Shown here: piece after piece, positions 8,978-18,486 of the stretch
Position numbering within the stretch: the first letter of the stretch is position 1
How the letters are laid out: the number at the start of each line of letters is the position of its first letter
From: an uncultured Alphaproteobacteria bacterium
Lineage (GTDB): Bacteria > Pseudomonadota > Alphaproteobacteria > RF32 > CAG-239
Assembly: GCA_934273635.1 (NCBI GenBank)
Contig: CAKQSV010000001.1
Span: forward strand, 236,147-300,146
Direction: 5' to 3'
DNA: 64,000 nucleotides
Notes under the pieces: model-generated
Database searches by the model: none
What the model was told of the DNA's origin: nothing
What the model saw: the letters and a program-made list of their open reading frames with translations, nothing else
Program-made: the position numbers and the translations under genes

Positions 8978-9487
8978 ATGAAAAAACTTACCGGTATAAT
9001 TCTGTGCGGCGCCATGATGTTGGCGTCAAAAGCATTTGCGGCCGCGCCTCAGGTGATTGGCGAGTACGGCGATTGGACGGCTTATTACTATAAAGAGGGC
9101 AAAAACAGCGTGTGCTATATGGTCTCAACCCCAAAAAAGGACGAGGGCAAGTACAGCAAACGCGGCAATATCTATGCTGTGGTGACGCACCGTCCGGCTG
9201 AGAAAAGTTTTGATGTGGTGAATTTTGATGCCGGCTATGTGTTTAAGTCAGGCGCGCCGTTCACGGTGAAAATCGGGCATAATACCGTCAGCAGCTTTTT
9301 TACCGAGCAGGGCAAAGCGTGGACGCTTAATGAAGAAACCGACAAGAAAATGGTGTCGCTTATGAAAAACGGCGAGCGGATGATTGTTGACGGCGTGTCT
9401 GCTAAGGGCAACCCGACAAAAGATACTTATTCTCTCAAAGGGTTCACCGGCGCTTATAAGGCGATTAGTGCAAAATGCAAACGTTAG
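8978..9487 (+). CDS. IalB-family secreted protein (invasion-associated locus B)
   Basis: 169 residues with a Sec signal peptide ending ASKAFA. The mature part matches the IalB family: GDWTAYYY, then a CYMVSTPKK-type strand, then FTEQGKAWTLNEETDKKMV and a final cysteine (KCKR). IalB was named in Bartonella for erythrocyte invasion, but homologues are widespread in free-living alphaproteobacteria where their role is unclear, so no virulence role is implied. The 3' end overlaps the rlmN start by 13 nt. An ialB-rlmN pairing is common in alphaproteobacteria. Confidence 0.85.
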   Translation: MKKLTGIILCGAMMLASKAFAAAPQVIGEYGDWTAYYYKEGKNSVCYMVSTPKKDEGKYSKRGNIYAVVTHRPAEKSFDVVNFDAGYVFKSGAPFTVKIGHNTVSSFFTEQGKAWTLNEETDKKMVSLMKNGERMIVDGVSAKGNPTKDTYSLKGFTGAYKAISAKCKR

Positions 9488-10569
9488 TTGAGAATAAAAT
9501 CGATATTTTAGGCTTAAGCCGCAATGAGCTGAGCTCCGCTTTGTCGGATATGGGCGAAAAATCGTTTCGGGTCAAACAAGTTTGGCAGTGGCTTTATGTT
9601 CAGGGGGCTAAGTCTTTTGACGAGATGACCAACCTGTCTAAAGATCTGCGTACCAAGTTGGCGGAACGATTTGTTTTGTCTCGCCCGCAAATCGTGACAG
9701 AACAGATTTCTGCGGATAAAACCCACAAGTGGTTGTTGGCGTTTGCCGATGGACAGCGGGTTGAAATGGTGTTTATTCCCGAAGATGACCGTGGTGCAGT
9801 CTGCCTTTCAACGCAAGTCGGGTGCGCCGTCGGATGCAAGTTTTGCCATACCGGCAGTCAAAAAATTACGCGTAATCTGACCTGCGGCGAGATTGTCAGT
9901 CAATTTATGCTGGTGAAAGATATTTATAACGAGTGGCCGAGTTCAAGCGCGGAGGGACGTTTGGTCTCAAATATCGTGCTGATGGGCATGGGCGAGCCGT
10001 TGCACAATGTTGACAATGTTATCAAGGCGCTCAACATTATCACCGACTGCGATGGTTTGGCGGTGAGCAAACGTCGGGTGACGCTCTCGACCTCGGGTAT
10101 TGCGCCCAATATTCCCCGTGTGGCCAAAGAAACCGGCGTTAAACTCGCTATCAGTCTGCATGCGCCCAATAACGAAAAACGTTCGCAGATTATGCCGATT
10201 AATAACCGCTATCCGTTGGAAGAGGTTTTGACCGCTTGTCAGGAATATCAAAAAATTGTCACCAGTCGCTACATTACTTTTGAATATTTGATGTTAGACG
10301 GTTTTAACGACACTCTGCAGGACGCGCATGAGTTGATAGCTCTGATGAAAAAATATAAAATCGGAGCCAAGTTTAACCTTATTCCGTTCAATCCGTGGCC
10401 GGGGTGTGATTTTAAGCCCAGTTCCAACAACCGTGTTCACACCTTTTCGCGTGAGCTTGAAAAATCCGGTTACGCCGCCCCTATCCGCGTTGCCCGCGGG
10501 CAGGATATATTGGCAGCTTGCGGCCAGCTCAAATCTAAAAAGAGCGCAAAAGACGCCTCATACTCGTAG
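9475..10569 (+). CDS. rlmN: 23S rRNA (adenine-2503-C2)-methyltransferase RlmN
   Basis: RlmN is a radical-SAM enzyme that methylates A2503 of 23S rRNA and A37 of some tRNAs. The CGCKFC-type cluster motif is visible as GCKFCHTG (near residues 119-126, CxxxCxxC), and the second catalytic cysteine lies in QDILAACGQL near the end. Length is 364 residues. After the conserved AACGQLK the protein carries a tail, SKKSAKDASYS, encoded by the left arm of the large palindrome at 10537-10645, and the TAG stop is inside that palindrome. The insertion therefore seems to have replaced or extended the original C-terminus. Confidence 0.95.
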   Translation: MQTLVENKIDILGLSRNELSSALSDMGEKSFRVKQVWQWLYVQGAKSFDEMTNLSKDLRTKLAERFVLSRPQIVTEQISADKTHKWLLAFADGQRVEMVFIPEDDRGAVCLSTQVGCAVGCKFCHTGSQKITRNLTCGEIVSQFMLVKDIYNEWPSSSAEGRLVSNIVLMGMGEPLHNVDNVIKALNIITDCDGLAVSKRRVTLSTSGIAPNIPRVAKETGVKLAISLHAPNNEKRSQIMPINNRYPLEEVLTACQEYQKIVTSRYITFEYLMLDGFNDTLQDAHELIALMKKYKIGAKFNLIPFNPWPGCDFKPSSNNRVHTFSRELEKSGYAAPIRVARGQDILAACGQLKSKKSAKDASYS

Positions 10570-10645
10570 TTTTTTTCCTCGTGTACTGATATTGTACACG
10601 TCGTCAAAAAATTACTTCGTAGCAGGCGTCTTTATCGCTCTTTTT
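10537..10645. repeat. large imperfect palindrome, copy A, overlapping the 3' end of rlmN
   Basis: The two arms (10537-10586 and 10594-10645) are imperfect reverse complements around a 7-nt loop (TGATATT). Matching blocks, from outside in, are AAAAAGAGCG, AGACGCCT, CGTAG, a run of T and CGTGTAC. It shares the central GTAC...GTAC and the right-arm CTTCGTA block with copies B (44481-44577) and C (62364-62444). It encodes the last rlmN codons. Confidence 0.8.
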
Positions 10646-10664
10646 AAGGGTGAGTCCGCACTAG

Positions 10665-10682
10665 GCGCTTTATATAAAGCGC
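10665..10682. repeat. perfect 18-bp palindrome
   Basis: GCGCTTTATATAAAGCGC, perfectly self-complementary, between copy A and the 3' end of polA. Flanks CTAG and ATAG extend it imperfectly. There is no T-run, so it is not a classical terminator. Confidence 0.6.
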
Positions 10683-10704
10683 AACTATCGCAATTTTAAG
10701 AGAA

Positions 10705-13443
10705 CTAGTGGGCGGCGGTCCAATCGTCTCCGCTACCCAGTTCGGCGATGAACGGCACGTTATAGTTCACGACGTTTTGCATGGTTTGTTTTATCATTTC
10801 GCTGACTTGTTCGACCTCGTTTTCCGGAGCCTCAAAGATGAGCTCGTCGTGGACTTGCAGGAGCATTTTGGTTTTGAAACCGCCTTGTTGCAAGTTGCGA
10901 TAAACCTGTTGCATGGCCATTTTGATAATATCGGCCGCTCCCCCCTGAATTGGGGCGTTAATGGCGGCGCGTTCGGCGTTTTGCACCAAGCGTTTGTTTT
11001 TATCGGTAATGCCATAAATCGGGCATTTGCGTCCGAACGGGGTGGTGACATAGCCGTGTTTTTTGGCAAAGGCGATGGTCTCGTCCATATATTTTTTTAT
11101 CTCGGGCATTTGCGCAAAATAGGCGTCAATGTATTTTTTGGCTTCTGCCGGAGTGACGCCGATTTGTTTGGCTAATCCGAACTGTGAAATGCCATAGACA
11201 ATACCAAAGTTAATGGCTTTGGCATGGCGGCGCAAATCCGGTGTGACTTCTTCTAACGGTACGTCAAAAACTTTGGCGGCGGTGGCGGCGTGAATATCTT
11301 TGCCCTCCCAAAACGCTTGTTTGAGGCCTTTAACATCGGCCACCACGGACAACAGCCGCAATTCCACTTGCGAATAGTCGCAGGAGATGAGTTTGCAACC
11401 TTTTTTTGCCACAAAACAAGAGCGAATTTTTTTACCTTCAAGGCTGCGAATAGGAATATTTTGCAAATTGGGATTGGATGACGCCAAACGACCGGTGTTG
11501 ACCACAATCTGGCTAAAGGTGGTGTGCAGGCGCGAATCCTTATCCAACTGATTAAGCAACGCGTCGGTGTATGTTGAACGCAATTTGCTCACAGCGCGCC
11601 AATTTAAAATTTCTGCCGCCATGGTGTTGCCGTCTGCCGCCAAATCTTCAAGAATATCGGCGCCGGTTTGCCATAATCCGGAAGCGGTTTTTTTGCCTTT
11701 GATGCCGGTGTTTTCAAACAAGACTTCTCCCACCTGCTTGGGTGAGCCAAGGTTGAACTCTTTGCCCGCCAACTGATAAATTCGTTGCTCGCAGTCTGAC
11801 ATTTGTTTTGACAACTCTTGTTTGACGGTTTGCAATTTGGGCGCGTCGACCATAATGCCGCGGCTTTCCATATCTTGCAATATCGGAATTAGCGGACGGT
11901 CGAGGTCTTCATAGACGCTGATTTGTTTTTCTTTAATCAGGCGGCGGCGAAACAGTTCAAACAGGCGTAAGGTTAAATCTGCCGTTTCGGCGGCGTATGG
12001 CAACAGTTCTGTCGCTGAAACCGTGTCTATGGCGCGCTTGTTTTTGCCGTTACCTAAAATATCTTCAAGATTGGCGGCGCTATAATCTAAAAAAGTCGCA
12101 GCCAGTTCGGGGAGCGTGTGTTTGCTTTCTGAACTATCCAAAACATAAGACAACACCGCGGTGTCGTCTATCGGTTGGCAAGTCGCGTCATCGCCCAAAA
12201 CTTTTTTGATAAAGTGGATATTGAATTTGGCGTCGTGACTGATTTTGAGAATCGATTTATCGCTCATTAGCGGTAATAATATTGGTTTGACTTGAGCAAA
12301 GTCCAACTCAGAGGTTGTGGCGTTGGGCGTTGAAAATAAATCAAAGGCGATATTCGGTGTCGTGCTTGGCACCAGCGGCACATAGCAGGCGTGTCCGATT
12401 GAATCAGCCAGAGCAAAGCCGATTATTTTATCAAACTGCGGGTTGTTGCCGGTGGTGGTGACATTAAAGGCAAATTTGCGGCTTTGTTCGATATTTTGGC
12501 AAAAGGCTTGCAACTGCGCGGCGGAGGTTATCAGCGCATAGTCTTTGACGATTTCGGCGGCGGGTTGGTGGTCCTGGCACTGCTCGTCAACCCATTTTTC
12601 AATACGGGGTTTGATACTGTTAAAACCGTATTGTTCCACAAAGTTCAGCACTTTATCTTTTTGCGGGGTGCGGCAAGGATATTCTTCAATACCATGAGCG
12701 ACCGGAACATCTTTTTTGAGGGTGACCAGTTGCAGAGATATGCGCGCCTGTTCAATATTGTTCAAAATGGTTTCGCGGCGCTTGTTTTGTTTGATTTCGG
12801 CGGCGCGGGTCAAAACCTCTTCCAGCGAGCCGAAAGTGTTTATGAGTTCGGCGGCGGTTTTCAGTCCAATTCCGGGGACTCCGGGGATGTTGTCGGTGCT
12901 GTCGCCGGCGAGAGCCTGAACATCAATCACGCGCTCGGGATAAACGCCGAATTTTTCTTTAACGTCTTCGGGTGTAAAGAACTTGTCTTTCATCGGGTCA
13001 AAAAATTCAACATCGGGGCGAATCAGCTGCATTAAATCTTTGTCGGCGGAAATGACCGTTACTTCATAGCCTTTGCTCAAGCCTTGCTCCGCGTAAGTGG
13101 CAATCAGGTCGTCGGCCTCAAAGCCTTCCATATCCAAATAATTAATATTCAGAGCGTCAAGCGCTTGGCGGATAATCGCAAATTGAGGAATTAAATCTTC
13201 GGGAATTTCTTTGCGGGTGGCTTTGTAGGCGGCAAAAATGTTGTTGCGGTAGTTTTGGCGTTTGGCGTCAAACAAAACCAGACAATAATCGCAGTGCAGA
13301 CGTTGGGTGAGGCGCAAGAACATATTTGTAAAGCCATAGACCGCATTAACGGGCGCGCCGTCGGGCGAGGTCATGGGCGGCAAAGCGTAAAACGCGCGAA
13401 AAATGTAGCCCGAGCCGTCAATCAAACATATTCTTTTGCTCAT
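10705..13443 (-). CDS. polA: DNA polymerase I, with degenerate proofreading domain
   Basis: 912 residues in three domains: 5'-3' exonuclease (CLIDGSGYIFRAFYALPP, NAVYGF), a 3'-5' exonuclease fold and a family A polymerase with motif A DYSQVELRLL near residue 688, motif B RRHAKAINFGIVYG and motif C QVHDELIFEAP. In the 3'-5' domain every catalytic position I can align to E. coli is changed: the FDTET motif reads FNVTT (about residue 325), the NLKYD motif reads DAKFN (about 405) and YAAED reads YAAET (about 484). The enzyme should lack proofreading. Start 13443 is chosen because AAGGGG precedes it; an upstream in-frame ATG would add nine unconserved residues. Confidence 0.95.
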   Translation of the reverse strand: MSKRICLIDGSGYIFRAFYALPPMTSPDGAPVNAVYGFTNMFLRLTQRLHCDYCLVLFDAKRQNYRNNIFAAYKATRKEIPEDLIPQFAIIRQALDALNINYLDMEGFEADDLIATYAEQGLSKGYEVTVISADKDLMQLIRPDVEFFDPMKDKFFTPEDVKEKFGVYPERVIDVQALAGDSTDNIPGVPGIGLKTAAELINTFGSLEEVLTRAAEIKQNKRRETILNNIEQARISLQLVTLKKDVPVAHGIEEYPCRTPQKDKVLNFVEQYGFNSIKPRIEKWVDEQCQDHQPAAEIVKDYALITSAAQLQAFCQNIEQSRKFAFNVTTTGNNPQFDKIIGFALADSIGHACYVPLVPSTTPNIAFDLFSTPNATTSELDFAQVKPILLPLMSDKSILKISHDAKFNIHFIKKVLGDDATCQPIDDTAVLSYVLDSSESKHTLPELAATFLDYSAANLEDILGNGKNKRAIDTVSATELLPYAAETADLTLRLFELFRRRLIKEKQISVYEDLDRPLIPILQDMESRGIMVDAPKLQTVKQELSKQMSDCEQRIYQLAGKEFNLGSPKQVGEVLFENTGIKGKKTASGLWQTGADILEDLAADGNTMAAEILNWRAVSKLRSTYTDALLNQLDKDSRLHTTFSQIVVNTGRLASSNPNLQNIPIRSLEGKKIRSCFVAKKGCKLISCDYSQVELRLLSVVADVKGLKQAFWEGKDIHAATAAKVFDVPLEEVTPDLRRHAKAINFGIVYGISQFGLAKQIGVTPAEAKKYIDAYFAQMPEIKKYMDETIAFAKKHGYVTTPFGRKCPIYGITDKNKRLVQNAERAAINAPIQGGAADIIKMAMQQVYRNLQQGGFKTKMLLQVHDELIFEAPENEVEQVSEMIKQTMQNVVNYNVPFIAELGSGDDWTAAH

Positions 13444-13512
13444 AAAAATCCCCTTGATGAAGTTTGGCACTTGTCAAGCAATATATAACGGAAAATATTA
13501 TCTTCAAAGATT

Positions 13513-13710
13513 TTATTCGGCAACCGACATAAAAAAAGTGCGCTCAAGAGTATCTAAGCTCTCTGCGGTGCTATCGCAAGTGTCTTCATAATTATCAATG
13601 TATTCAAGAACAGCCTCTTCCAAGCATTGTTGCAACGGGTGGTTGCGCTCAGCGGCAATCTGTTGCAATTTTTGATAAACCGAAGAATTTATAGAAACAC
13701 TGACGGTCAT
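13513..13710 (-). CDS. small ribbon-helix-helix-type protein
   Basis: 65 residues. The N-terminal MTVSVSINSSVYQKLQQIA resembles the beta-strand and first helix of a ribbon-helix-helix DNA-binding fold, followed by a second helix (LQQCLEEAVLEYID) and an acidic tail. RHH proteins commonly act as small repressors or antitoxins; no toxin gene is adjacent, so the target is unknown. AAGGAAG precedes the ATG. It diverges from the PBP gene and might regulate the 82-bp gap between them, which is inference. Confidence 0.6.
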   Translation of the reverse strand: MTVSVSINSSVYQKLQQIAAERNHPLQQCLEEAVLEYIDNYEDTCDSTAESLDTLERTFFMSVAE

Positions 13711-13792
13711 TTTTAAATCTTCCTTTAAGGTTCTTGTGATAGGCTATAAAACAGTTTTAAGATATTTTGCGAATCGTTGCAAGGACTGAATT

Positions 13793-15601
13793 ATGGTAAA
13801 AAAAGCCAAATCGAAAAAAAAGACACGTAAGACTAAAAAAAAAGAGTCAAAACAAAGGCGTAGTTATTGGGGAATCGCTATCAAAGCGGCGTTGCTGCTG
13901 GTGATAACTTTAGGCGCTTATATTTTTTATTGTTTTGAGACTTTGCCTGATATTGAACAGGCGATTCAGCGGACGCGGCAACCTTCAACGATTATCACGG
14001 CGGAAAATGGCAATGAGATTCAATCTTACGGCAGTGTGTATTCGGCGATTATTATGCCCGATGATTTGCCAAAATATGTTTCTCAGGCGATTGTGGCGAC
14101 GGAAGATCGGCGGTTTTATCAGCATTTTGGGTTTGACTTTATCTCGTTTTTCCGCGCGATGACGGTGAATATGATTAAACGGCGCTATGTGCAGGGGGGG
14201 AGTACTATTACGCAACAGGTGGCGAAAAATCTGTTTTTGACGCCGCAGAAAAATATTAAGCGTAAGGTTCAGGAATTGTTATTGGCGTTTTGGTTGGAGC
14301 ACAAGTTTTCTAAAGAACAAATTTTAGCGTTGTATATGAACAGGGTTTATTTGGGGAACGGGGCTTATGGCATTGAGGCGGCCGCGAATAAATATTTTCA
14401 AAAATCATCTAATGATCTGAACTTGCGCGAGGCGGCAATCTTGGCCGGTATGTTGAAAGCGCCGTCACGTTATAATCCGATTGCAAGCAAGGCGCGCGCC
14501 GATGCCCGCTCAAAGGTGGTGTTGCAAAATATGGTTAATGCCGGTTTAATCTCAAACCAACAGATGGCGCAGGCGTTTAAAATGCGTTTGGGACCGGAAG
14601 TGCCGGACAAGGTCAACGGCGGTAAGCATTTTGCCGATTGGATTTATGCCAATGTTAATGATATTTTGGGTGAACGTGATGAAGATGTTTATGTGCACAC
14701 CACTTTGAATCAGGCAATTCAGGAGCAGGCGGAAAAGATTTTGGCGGACGCTATTCGCGCCAACAGCGCGAAAAATGTGACACAGGGCGCGGTGGTGGTT
14801 ATGGCTAAAGACGGCGCGGTGTTGGCGATGGTTGGCGGTGTTAATTATCAAAAAAGCCAATTTAACCGTGCGGTCAGCGCGTTGCGACAATCGGGCTCGG
14901 CGTTTAAGCCGTTTGTGTATTTGACGGCGTTGGAGGCGGGATACACGCCGGAGAGCGAGATTGACGACGTGCCGTTGGCTATCGGTAATTGGAAACCGGA
15001 AAATATTGATAAAAAATATTACGGAACGGTCAGTTTGCAGACGGCTTTGCGGAAATCGCTTAATTTGGCAACGGTTAATTTGTCGGAAAATGTCGGACGG
15101 CGCAGTATTATCGCCAATGCCAAAAAAATGGGGATAACAACACCGTTAATCAACGAGCCGTCTTTGGCTTTGGGGACATCTGAGGTCAGAGTGTTGGATA
15201 TGGCGGCGGCTTACACCAGTTTGGCTAATGGCGGTTATGCGGTTTGTCCGTATGGAATTTTGGAAATTTTCAGCCGTGACGGTTATGAAAAGTATATGCG
15301 TCAAGACGGCGGCCTGCAAAGAATTATTGACGGCAACGCGGTGGCGGATATGACGGATATGTTGCGCGCGGTGATTGACAGCGGTACGGGCAAGCGGGCA
15401 AAAGTGCCGTTTGTTGCCGCCGGAAAAACCGGAACGTCGCAAGATTTTCGCGATGCGTGGTTCGCCGGATATTCAAACAAAGTGGTGTGCGTGGTTTGGT
15501 TGGGCAATGATGATAACTCGCCCATGAAAAAAGTGACCGGAGGAACGTTGCCGGCGGAGATTTGGAAAAAAGTGATGATTGCTGCACACAATAGCTTATA
15601 A
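13793..15601 (+). CDS. class A penicillin-binding protein (PBP1A-like)
   Basis: A bifunctional peptidoglycan synthase. It has a basic cytoplasmic start (residues 1-25), one transmembrane helix (about 30-50), a glycosyltransferase domain with EDRRFYQHFGFD (Glu near 103) and GGSTITQQVAKN, and a transpeptidase domain with SAFK (Ser near 369), KSLN and KTGT (near 544). At 602 residues it is shorter than enterobacterial PBP1A (about 850), lacking the large inserted and C-terminal domains. All catalytic motifs are intact. It stands alone, followed by an AT-rich 81-bp gap and gpmI. Confidence 0.92.
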   Translation: MVKKAKSKKKTRKTKKKESKQRRSYWGIAIKAALLLVITLGAYIFYCFETLPDIEQAIQRTRQPSTIITAENGNEIQSYGSVYSAIIMPDDLPKYVSQAIVATEDRRFYQHFGFDFISFFRAMTVNMIKRRYVQGGSTITQQVAKNLFLTPQKNIKRKVQELLLAFWLEHKFSKEQILALYMNRVYLGNGAYGIEAAANKYFQKSSNDLNLREAAILAGMLKAPSRYNPIASKARADARSKVVLQNMVNAGLISNQQMAQAFKMRLGPEVPDKVNGGKHFADWIYANVNDILGERDEDVYVHTTLNQAIQEQAEKILADAIRANSAKNVTQGAVVVMAKDGAVLAMVGGVNYQKSQFNRAVSALRQSGSAFKPFVYLTALEAGYTPESEIDDVPLAIGNWKPENIDKKYYGTVSLQTALRKSLNLATVNLSENVGRRSIIANAKKMGITTPLINEPSLALGTSEVRVLDMAAAYTSLANGGYAVCPYGILEIFSRDGYEKYMRQDGGLQRIIDGNAVADMTDMLRAVIDSGTGKRAKVPFVAAGKTGTSQDFRDAWFAGYSNKVVCVVWLGNDDNSPMKKVTGGTLPAEIWKKVMIAAHNSL

Positions 15602-15682
15602 ATAAAAAATAGTGCTTTTTTATTATGTTTTCTTATATATAATATGGAAAAAATAAATAAGGTTGATTGAAAAGGAAAAGAA

Positions 15683-17215
15683 ATGACACAAAAACCTGTA
15701 ATGTTATTGATTTTGGACGGTTGGGGATATCGCCGTCCGGTGACTGCCGATAATGCCATTGAAAACGGTCATACGCCAAATTGGCACAGTCTGATTGATA
15801 ATTATCCGCATTGTTTGATTGAAACTTCGGGCTTGGCCGTCGGTCTGCCTGACGGACAAATGGGTAACTCGGAAGTCGGACACATGAACCTTGGCGCAGG
15901 GCGCGTGGTTATGCAAGATTTGCCGAGAATCGATCAGGCTATCAGCGACGGTTCGATTGCGCAAAATAAAGTTTTGTGCGAGCTGATTGATACTCTGAAA
16001 AAGAACGGCGGTGTTTGCCATGTTATGGGCTTGATGTCTCCGGGGGGCGTGCACTCGCACCAAAAGCACATTGTTGCTTTGTGCAAGGTGTTGGCTGAGA
16101 ACGGCATTAAGGTTGCGGTTCATGCCTTTTTAGACGGTCGTGACACGCCGCCGGCTTCCGCAAAGGAGTTTGTGGCTGATTTTGAAAATTCGGTCAAGGC
16201 TTTGAGCGGTGTTGCAATCGCCACAATTTCAGGGCGTTTTTACGCTATGGACAGAGACAAGCGTTGGGACAGAGTTGCGGCGGCTTATAATGCGATTGCT
16301 TTGGCTGAGGGCAAGCGTTTTGCCACGGCGGAAGAGGCAATTGCCGCGTCGTATGCCGAGGGTGTGACCGACGAGTTTGTCGTACCTTGTGTTATCGGTG
16401 ATTATGACGGCATTAAAAACGGTGACGCAGTATTAATGGCTAACTATCGCGCCGACCGTGCCCGTGAAATTTTGTATGCTTTGGCCGACAAAGAGTTTAC
16501 CGGTTTTGAGCGCAAAAATCTGCCGACGTTGTCTATGGCGGTGGGGATGGCTGAGTATTCGGTCGACCACAATCGTTTTATGAAGACGTTGTTCGCGCCC
16601 GAGGCTTTGCACAATATTTTTGGGCAGGTGGTGGCCGACCATGGTTTGACGCAGTTGCGTATTGCCGAGACTGAGAAATATGCTCATGTGACGTTCTTCT
16701 TTAATGGTGGCGAAGAGCGCGAGTTTAAGGGTGAAGACCGCATTTTGGTGCCAAGTCCGAAAGTCGCGACTTATGATCTTAAACCGGAAATGTCGGTTTA
16801 TGAAGTGACCGAACATTTGGTTGATGTGATTGAGAACAAAAAGTTTGATGTGATTATCTGCAACTTTGCCAATGGCGATATGGTCGGGCACACCGGTAAA
16901 ATGGACGCGGTTTTGAAGGCCGTTGCCGCAGTTGACGAGTGCTTGGGCAAGGTGATGAAAGCCATTAAAGACGTTGACGGCGTTTTGTTGGTGACCGCCG
17001 ACCACGGCAATGCCGAAAAAATGGTTGACGAAGTGACCGGCGAGCCTTACACCGCGCATACGGTCGGCAAGGTTCAAGCTGTGTTGTATAATGACCAACA
17101 GCCGCTCAAGAGCCTGAGCGACGGCAAGTTGGCAGATATCGCGCCGACATTGTTGGAACTGCTGAACATTGAGAAACCGCAAGAAATGAACGGTAATTCT
17201 TTGATTGTGAAGTAA
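15683..17215 (+). CDS. gpmI: 2,3-bisphosphoglycerate-independent phosphoglycerate mutase
   Basis: GpmI interconverts 3- and 2-phosphoglycerate in glycolysis and gluconeogenesis using two Mn ions. The 510 residues show LLILDGWGYR at the N-terminus, the catalytic serine in GNSEVGHMNLGAGR (near residue 63), DGRDTPP, the metal-binding NYRADRAREI region and the C-terminal VTADHGNAEKM and PYTAHT metal motifs. AAAGGAAAAG precedes the ATG. It starts a five-gene run, gpmI-envC-ctpA-deacetylase-rppH, which is conserved in alphaproteobacteria. Confidence 0.96.
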   Translation: MTQKPVMLLILDGWGYRRPVTADNAIENGHTPNWHSLIDNYPHCLIETSGLAVGLPDGQMGNSEVGHMNLGAGRVVMQDLPRIDQAISDGSIAQNKVLCELIDTLKKNGGVCHVMGLMSPGGVHSHQKHIVALCKVLAENGIKVAVHAFLDGRDTPPASAKEFVADFENSVKALSGVAIATISGRFYAMDRDKRWDRVAAAYNAIALAEGKRFATAEEAIAASYAEGVTDEFVVPCVIGDYDGIKNGDAVLMANYRADRAREILYALADKEFTGFERKNLPTLSMAVGMAEYSVDHNRFMKTLFAPEALHNIFGQVVADHGLTQLRIAETEKYAHVTFFFNGGEEREFKGEDRILVPSPKVATYDLKPEMSVYEVTEHLVDVIENKKFDVIICNFANGDMVGHTGKMDAVLKAVAAVDECLGKVMKAIKDVDGVLLVTADHGNAEKMVDEVTGEPYTAHTVGKVQAVLYNDQQPLKSLSDGKLADIAPTLLELLNIEKPQEMNGNSLIVK

Positions 17216-17223
17216 GAGAAAAT

Positions 17224-18468
17224 ATGAGATCAGGGGCACTGTATAAACGTTTGACAATGGCTGTTGGCTTGTGGCTGACGGCGGTTGCCGTGTGCAGTGC
17301 CAATGTCTCTAAGCGTGATTTGGAACAAGTTGAAAATCAGGTGCGGTTGCAGACGCAAAAGCAGCAAAAGCTGGAGCAAGAGGCGGTGCAAGCCGGCAAA
17401 GATTTGCAACGGGTTAATCAAGAGATGATTAGCGCGGCAAAAATGATTCAGAACAGCGAGGACTCTATCTCGCAAATGGAAGACAGATTGTCGCAGTTGG
17501 AAGAAGACTATAAAAAAACGCAGGAACAGCTGTTGCGCAAGGACGAAAATTTGGTGAAGACATTATCGGCTTTGCAGAGTTTGGCGCTCAAGCCGACCGA
17601 GGCTTTGTTTGTGCAGCCGTTGTCGCCGGTGGATATTGTGCGCAGCGCCATGTTGTTACGCGAGACGGTGCCTTATTTGGAGGCGCAGGCCGAGATGATT
17701 AAGCAGGAGCTGAGCGTTTTGGAAAACAAACGCGAGATTATTCGACGGCAGGTTAAAAAAATTGTCGAGCAAAAGGGATTATTGGAGCGCGAGCATGCGC
17801 AGATGAAAGTTTTGGCGGAGAAAAAAGCCAAATATCGGGCAAAAGTCTCGTTAGAATCGGTGCAGACTAAGAAGAATATTGAAAAATTGGCAGGGCAGGC
17901 GCAAGATTTGCGCGATTTGCTCAACAAACTGGAGCAAGAGCGAATTAAAAAAGCCCAAAAAGAAGCAGAGCGTCGGCGGAAAATGGCGGAAGAGGCTAAG
18001 CAGCAGATTTTGTCTTCGACTCATAAGAACAAAACAGCCGGCTTGATTAATTTTTCGTCTGATTCTATAAATGAAATCGGCGCGGCGTTTTTGAAAGCCA
18101 AAGGCTCGGTCTCGCGACCGGTCAGAGGTCGGGTGGTTACGCGTTACGGGCAAGAGACGGCTAGCGGCGTTTCGTCTAAGGGAATTATTTTCCAGACCCG
18201 CGATATGGCGCAGGTTATTGCGCCGTTTGATGGTTCGGTTTTGTTTGCTGGTCCGTTCCGAGGGTATGGCAATCTTATTATTATTGAGCATGGCAAGGGG
18301 TATACCTCGTTGTTGGCAGGGCTTGACAGTATTGACTGTGAGGTCGGACAGATGTTGTTGGCCGGCGAGCCGGTGGGACAAATGCCGAACGGTGGCAACC
18401 CAAAACTTTATATGGAGCTGCGTAAGGATAATCATCCGATTAATCCGGAATCGTGGATTGAAAAATAA
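17224..18468 (+). CDS. envC: EnvC-like murein hydrolase activator
   Basis: A periplasmic activator of cell-separation amidases. It has an N-terminal signal segment (about residues 1-26), a long coiled coil (about 30-270, heptad-rich with many Gln, Lys and Glu) and a C-terminal M23/LytM fold (about 290-414). In the LytM domain the first metal histidine position reads SSKGIIF and the HxH motif is replaced by YMELR, so it cannot bind catalytic zinc. That is the hallmark of EnvC-type activators as opposed to active endopeptidases. It begins 8 nt after gpmI. Confidence 0.85.
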   Translation: MRSGALYKRLTMAVGLWLTAVAVCSANVSKRDLEQVENQVRLQTQKQQKLEQEAVQAGKDLQRVNQEMISAAKMIQNSEDSISQMEDRLSQLEEDYKKTQEQLLRKDENLVKTLSALQSLALKPTEALFVQPLSPVDIVRSAMLLRETVPYLEAQAEMIKQELSVLENKREIIRRQVKKIVEQKGLLEREHAQMKVLAEKKAKYRAKVSLESVQTKKNIEKLAGQAQDLRDLLNKLEQERIKKAQKEAERRRKMAEEAKQQILSSTHKNKTAGLINFSSDSINEIGAAFLKAKGSVSRPVRGRVVTRYGQETASGVSSKGIIFQTRDMAQVIAPFDGSVLFAGPFRGYGNLIIIEHGKGYTSLLAGLDSIDCEVGQMLLAGEPVGQMPNGGNPKLYMELRKDNHPINPESWIEK

Positions 18469-18486
18469 TTGTAGTGTGGAATTGTG

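Noticed and set aside
10406..10699. 97-codon frame across the rlmN end and palindrome A
   Set aside because: It overlaps rlmN in another frame for half its length and then follows the palindrome. No support.
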